Shown: positions 6,325-9,425 of the stretch, piece after piece | Numbering within the stretch: position 1 is the first letter of the stretch | Layout: each line of letters starts with the position of its first letter | Assembly: GCA_020054965.1 (NCBI GenBank) | Contig: JAIMZO010000039.1 | Span: forward strand, 1 to 9,425 | Reading direction: 5' to 3' | Source of the DNA: Spirochaeta sp. | Lineage (GTDB): Bacteria; Spirochaetota; Spirochaetia; Sphaerochaetales; Sphaerochaetaceae | Length of the DNA: 9,425 nt | Position numbers and translations under genes: made by a program | Notes under the pieces: generated by a model | Database searches by the model: none | Told to the model about the DNA's origin: nothing | Seen by the model: only the letters and a program-made list of their open reading frames with translations

Positions 6325-8279
6325 ACATTACCTCTGAGGGCTTCAAGCAAGGTTCCTCCATCCACTGGGATTTTCCCGACCGGATAACCAAGGGCTTGTT
6401 CAAGGGCTGAGATAAATGCACTGGTGATTACCCCTTTCAAGGCACTGGTGATTGAAGAAGAAATCTGCTGGCCTTCATCTTTTATGGTGATCTCAATATT
6501 GAACGTATCGCTATGGCTCAAGAGTGCTCCTGCCTCCCTGAGCGTAGTGACGATTGTGTGGCGGATCTTGCTTCTGAGGCTCTGTTCATCAAACACCCTG
6601 GAGAGGGACACAGCACACCAAACCCTTCTTACCAGAGGCTGCAACGTGACCGATTCGATCTCCAGTTCCAAGGCAGTTGCCACCCAGCTGTTGCTGAGAA
6701 ACATGGAGCCTTTCATCCCTGGTTGTTTCGCTGAGAGCACACTTTCACAGATGGGAAGTGGTTGGACAAATCGTTTCTCCTTGATTAGGGAGCAAGCCTT
6801 CTGAATCTGTTGTGGCATTCTTCCACTATTGGCGGACAATACTGAAGGGCCGCTGTCGAGCATATCTTTTTGTTCCTCAACAAAGGAGATGTCGCTTTTT
6901 GCTACCTGTAGTTCCTCACTGATGATCTGTTTCCAGATCTCGGCGCTTGATCCTATGGTGTAGAAAGAGGTGTTCACTTCGACCTTGTTGTTTGGATTGA
7001 GGGTAATCTGTACAGGTTGTTGTGGCAGGGAGCGGCATTCACTGCTGAATCCGCTGATTCCAGCTCCACAGGCAAGTGCAACCCCCCTGCTGTAGTTGAA
7101 GAAGGTTGAGAGTTTGACGCGCATCTGGGCTTGCATCCCATAGGCGGCGTTTTTTCTCTGGAAGTCGCTAGAGTCGCTTACTGTGGTTATGAGTTCCTTG
7201 AGTTTTGCATATTTGCCTGAACGGATGACCTGACTGTGTGAGGTACTCTCTGAAGCAAATTTCAACCTCCAGGTGAGGGGATTGTACCCACTGATTTTTG
7301 CCAAGGCACTGTAGTGGGATTCTGTTGAGCAGAGTGCATCACTGTAACCTAGGTCACCAAAGAAATGGGCTGGTCTTTTTCGAGAGGTGTTGAATGTAAT
7401 GGATATGCTTAACGCCATCAGGCTATACAGCGGTACCAAGCCGGCAATCAGTTGATTGGCCATCTCATCACTGAAAAATGAGACACTCCCTTGGTCGACT
7501 CCTACCTCGATTGATTCAGCTTGGGCCCGACCGTCGTTGAAGAACCAGGTCTTTCGTTTGATGGTGAGGTCGGGGCACATGCTCTCTGCATTGACAAGCA
7601 TCTCGACCGGGCAGTTGCCTTTCAGGCAGGCAATGGAAGCAATGGCACACATGGTGCTCGGTGTGATGAGCATCTCGTCATGTGGGGCAAAGAACGGTTT
7701 GCGATGGATTACAATGCGGCGTTTGGGAATACCTGTAACATCACTGACGGTCTCCCTGACATGGCTTGGCCACTGTGTAGGCGTGGTGATATGCAGGATG
7801 TCATCCTCAAGCACTACACTGATACGGGAGAGCGTATTGCTCTCATAATTGCTCCCGCTATAGCGATAGGTACGTTCGAGCACTTCCAGCCCCTCGTCCT
7901 TGATGGCTTCCTCCAGGTTGCCGAATTGGAAGGAGAAGGGTTTCGCCTCCACTGGAGGAGACTCCTCCTCACCACTGGGAAGTCGGTAAGAGATATTGAT
8001 TTCCTTGCTTTTAAGCTGGACAGACTCAGTGTCATACCCAAAGAGGGCAAGAATGGGTTGGTGATAGTACGAGATGACCGAGGAGGTGAGCAGGGGGGTG
8101 GAGGCATCCAAGACGCGCACGCGGTTTGTTCCCGGGATATCCCTGGTGGTGACCAATACAAAGTTGTTGTCCAATGCAGGTAGTGAGATTTCCTCTATTC
8201 GGCCGGCATCGACCGATGAGGTGACGATGTAGCCGTGAAGGGTGGTCACCTTGCCTGTCGATGATCGTTTTTCTGCCAT
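6321..8279 (-). CDS. Divergent molybdopterin-binding-type large subunit (xanthine dehydrogenase / aldehyde oxidase family)
   Basis: 652 aa from the ATG at 8279 (GAGAGG 8 nt upstream); family members are usually about 750-790 aa. The N-terminal a/b-hammerhead domain is recognisable: LHGYIVTS, VTTRDIPGTN and ISYYHQPILALFGYD match 'VLTa.DvPG.N' and 'V.Y.GQPia'. The large domain follows with PTQWPSHVRETVSDVTGIP, like the 'stQ.p......iA..lgiP' region. The usual cofactor motifs are altered. The GGGFGGK site reads KPFFAPHDE (194-202), the RGFG.PQ site reads FFGDLGYSDA (306-315), and the C-terminal GE with catalytic Glu appears as EGQQ (602-605). The complete open frame and tight coupling to the two partner subunits argue against a pseudogene. 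It is first in the operon, with a promoter just upstream. Family membership is well supported by context and fold. Whether it binds molybdopterin or hydroxylates anything is unclear. Confidence 0.8.
   Translation of the reverse strand: MAEKRSSTGKVTTLHGYIVTSSVDAGRIEEISLPALDNNFVLVTTRDIPGTNRVRVLDASTPLLTSSVISYYHQPILALFGYDTESVQLKSKEINISYRLPSGEEESPPVEAKPFSFQFGNLEEAIKDEGLEVLERTYRYSGSNYESNTLSRISVVLEDDILHITTPTQWPSHVRETVSDVTGIPKRRIVIHRKPFFAPHDEMLITPSTMCAIASIACLKGNCPVEMLVNAESMCPDLTIKRKTWFFNDGRAQAESIEVGVDQGSVSFFSDEMANQLIAGLVPLYSLMALSISITFNTSRKRPAHFFGDLGYSDALCSTESHYSALAKISGYNPLTWRLKFASESTSHSQVIRSGKYAKLKELITTVSDSSDFQRKNAAYGMQAQMRVKLSTFFNYSRGVALACGAGISGFSSECRSLPQQPVQITLNPNNKVEVNTSFYTIGSSAEIWKQIISEELQVAKSDISFVEEQKDMLDSGPSVLSANSGRMPQQIQKACSLIKEKRFVQPLPICESVLSAKQPGMKGSMFLSNSWVATALELEIESVTLQPLVRRVWCAVSLSRVFDEQSLRSKIRHTIVTTLREAGALLSHSDTFNIEITIKDEGQQISSSITSALKGVITSAFISALEQALGYPVGKIPVDGGTLLEALRGNV
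6331..6335 (-). promoter_or_regulatory. Shine-Dalgarno site of the iron-sulfur subunit
   Basis: AGAGG on the minus strand, 6 nt before the ATG at 6324, lying within the end of the large-subunit gene. Together with the ATGA stop-start overlap it fixes the start of the small subunit. Confidence 0.7.
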
Positions 8280-8287
8280 GCGATGTT

Positions 8288-8293
8288 CCTCTC
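8288..8293 (-). promoter_or_regulatory. Shine-Dalgarno site of the large subunit
   Basis: GAGAGG on the minus strand within AGAGAGGAA, 8 nt before the ATG at 8279. It rules in favour of that ATG over the in-frame GTG at 8345, which would also lie upstream of the predicted promoter elements. Confidence 0.7.
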
Positions 8294-8303
8294 TCGAGTA
8301 TGA

Positions 8304-8332
8304 AAGATACCATGTCCTGCCCTCGAGGGCAA
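8304..8332 (-). promoter_or_regulatory. Predicted sigma70-type promoter of the leftward operon
   Basis: On the minus strand, -35 TTGCCC (8332-8327) and -10 TATCTT (8309-8304) are separated by exactly 17 nt; each matches the consensus at 4 of 6 positions. Transcription would start near 8297, leaving a leader of about 18 nt with the Shine-Dalgarno site before the ATG at 8279. No comparable promoter was found just before dnaE, so this may drive all six genes. Confidence 0.55.
8318..8331. promoter_or_regulatory. Perfect 14-bp palindrome in the operon promoter, possible operator
   Basis: The sequence TGCCCTCGAGGGCA is its own reverse complement. It covers most of the -35 element and part of the spacer of the leftward promoter, where a bound dimer would block RNA polymerase. 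A second CTCGAG core lies at 8293-8298, about 29 nt away. No regulator gene is in the window, so the operator role is inferred from position and symmetry only. Confidence 0.4.
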
Positions 8333-8354
8333 TGAGAGAAACCACCTACTCCGC

Positions 8355-8383
8355 TTGCAAGGCAAGGGTGCAAACCGTACAAT
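8355..8383 (+). promoter_or_regulatory. Predicted sigma70-type promoter of ligA
   Basis: -35 TTGCAA (8355-8360) and -10 TACAAT (8378-8383) with a 17-nt spacer; the -10 matches consensus at 5 of 6 positions and the -35 at 4 of 6. The expected start of transcription, about 7 nt after the -10, coincides with the ligA ATG at 8391, predicting an mRNA with essentially no leader. The two divergent -35 elements are 22 nt apart. Confidence 0.6.
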
Positions 8384-8390
8384 TGGGGCT

Positions 8391-9425
8391 ATGAATACCC
8401 CTGAAGCATCACACCTCGATGAGGTTCGTTCCCTGATAGACCAGCTTTCACGCTACCAGAGGGCATACTATGTCGATAACCAGCCCTTGGTAAGCGACGC
8501 AGAATATGACCGTCTCTTTGACCGATTGCAAGATTTGGAGAGTCGGTATCCCTCCCTGCGTTTTCCAGATTCCCCCACCCAGAGGGTTGGCAGTGATCTT
8601 GATGCAACCTTTCCCGAAGTGCAACACACCATCCCGGTGCTGAGCCTTGACAAGGTGTATGCCGCTCATGAACTACTCTCCTGGATTGAGCGAACGGAAA
8701 CGAGGGTTTCCCGTGATCTTGGGATTGTCATCGAGGAGAAGATAGATGGCATCTCCATTGTGCTCTATTACGAGGAAGGATATCTGGTACGGGCTGTAAC
8801 GCGAGGCAATGGGACCATCGGGAATGATGTAACGGCCAATGTAAAAACGATTGCTTCCATCCCATTGCATCTGGGTGAACCAGTAACGGTGGCCGTTAGG
8901 GGCGAGGTCTACCTTCCGAAAGACAAGTTCGAAACGCTCAACTCCCAGATGGAGGTTCCCTATGCAAATCCAAGAAACCTTGCTGCTGGAACCATTAGAA
9001 GGATCAAGAGCAGTGAGGTGGCAAAAGTTCCCCTCCAGATATTTGTCTATGAAGGCTTCTGGGATGGGGAGACTGGGATCAAGGACCACCTCTCCATTCT
9101 CAGCAAGCTGGTTCACTATGGGTTTCGGGTGAATCCAAACCTCGGTTACTTTACCAAATCTGCAGAGAGGGCAAAGGTACAACTGAAAGAGGCCGACCTG
9201 GATGGGGTTGGTGGCAGCTACGAAGATATCGCCACCTATATTCAGCTCCATACCGACAGACGAGCTTCACTTGGGTATGAAATAGATGGCCTGGTGGCCA
9301 AGGTAAATGAACTTGAGGTCCGTTCCCAACTTGGTTATACAGCCCATCATCCACGATGGGCGATGGCTTACAAGTTTGAATCTCCCCAGGCTCAGACAAC
9401 CTTGCTCGCCATTGATCTTCAGGTC
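8391..9425 (+). CDS. ligA: NAD-dependent DNA ligase LigA, N-terminal half (runs off the right edge)
   Basis: Seals nicks between Okazaki fragments and in repair using NAD. The 345 codons present cover domain Ia and the adenylation domain; the OB-fold, zinc finger, HhH and BRCT parts lie beyond the edge. Domain Ia has YYVDNQPLVSDAEYDRL (26-42) and DSPTQRVG (60-67), which bind the nicotinamide mononucleotide half of NAD. Motif I is EEKIDG with nucleophile K117 (K115 in E. coli). RGEVYLP has E172, NPRNLAAGTIRR has R195 and R203, and YEIDGLVAKV has K304. PRWAMAYKFE follows. In the normally conserved TRGDG..GED stretch this protein has TRGNGTIGND (137-146), two Asp/Glu to Asn changes. The ATG at 8391 is the only sensible start: the next in-frame ATG is residue 187 and the Ia domain begins right after the start. 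There is no good Shine-Dalgarno, only GGGG 2 nt upstream. Confidence 0.96.
   Translation, partial: MNTPEASHLDEVRSLIDQLSRYQRAYYVDNQPLVSDAEYDRLFDRLQDLESRYPSLRFPDSPTQRVGSDLDATFPEVQHTIPVLSLDKVYAAHELLSWIERTETRVSRDLGIVIEEKIDGISIVLYYEEGYLVRAVTRGNGTIGNDVTANVKTIASIPLHLGEPVTVAVRGEVYLPKDKFETLNSQMEVPYANPRNLAAGTIRRIKSSEVAKVPLQIFVYEGFWDGETGIKDHLSILSKLVHYGFRVNPNLGYFTKSAERAKVQLKEADLDGVGGSYEDIATYIQLHTDRRASLGYEIDGLVAKVNELEVRSQLGYTAHHPRWAMAYKFESPQAQTTLLAIDLQV

Noticed and set aside
7521..8183. 220-aa plus-strand open frame over the large subunit
   Set aside because: The minus strand carries the recognisable hammerhead motifs and coupled starts; this frame shows no domain or ribosome site.
6321..8279. Large subunit as a pseudogene because of missing motifs
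   Set aside because: The frame is fully open for 652 codons, begins with a good ribosome site and is overlapped by two intact partner genes, which argues for selection on the protein.
8280..8345. N-terminal extension of the large subunit to the GTG at 8345
   Set aside because: It would start upstream of the predicted promoter and palindrome and lacks a ribosome site; the ATG at 8279 has a good one.
8673..9251. 192-aa minus-strand open frame over ligA
   Set aside because: The plus strand encodes unmistakable NAD-ligase motifs across the same region.

Overview
The window is densely coding bacterial chromosome of middling GC, with no mobile element, RNA gene, CRISPR array or gene-free stretch over about 110 bp. 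Six genes run leftward (minus strand) with gaps of at most 40 bp and two overlaps, so they look like one long operon. A seventh gene, ligA, diverges at the right end. The phylum cannot be fixed from one window. A stand-alone DnaE replicase with an apparently intact PHP domain, the base composition and the gene style would suit a free-living spirochaete such as a Sphaerochaeta relative, but this is a low-confidence guess.

Reading the leftward operon in its own direction: three subunits of a molybdenum-hydroxylase (xanthine dehydrogenase / CO dehydrogenase-like) complex come first. They are a molybdopterin-binding-type large subunit (8279 to 6321), a two-cluster [2Fe-2S] small subunit (6324 to 5773) and an FAD-type medium subunit (5789 to 4902). 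These genes overlap and look translationally coupled. They are followed without an evident terminator by dnaE (replicative polymerase alpha subunit, 4883 to 1416), a YggT-family membrane protein (1375 to 722) and the start of recG (718 to beyond the left edge).

The right end, 8391 to the edge, holds the N-terminal half of ligA (NAD-dependent DNA ligase). The 111-bp intergenic region contains two convincing back-to-back sigma70-type promoters. A perfect 14-bp palindrome lies across the leftward promoter. The ligA promoter sits so close to the ATG that a leaderless mRNA is predicted.

The most interesting content is the three-subunit complex. Its fold-level features and all eight iron-sulfur cysteines are present. 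The large subunit, however, is short and appears to lack the usual cofactor-binding motifs (GGGFGGK-type, RGFG-type and the C-terminal GE catalytic glutamate). The small subunit carries an extra loop of roughly 23 residues, and the FAD subunit has a Tyr at a usual Asp position. It may be a divergent subfamily with an unknown substrate or cofactor state, or an electron-transfer complex that has lost hydroxylase chemistry, placed directly upstream of core replication and repair genes.
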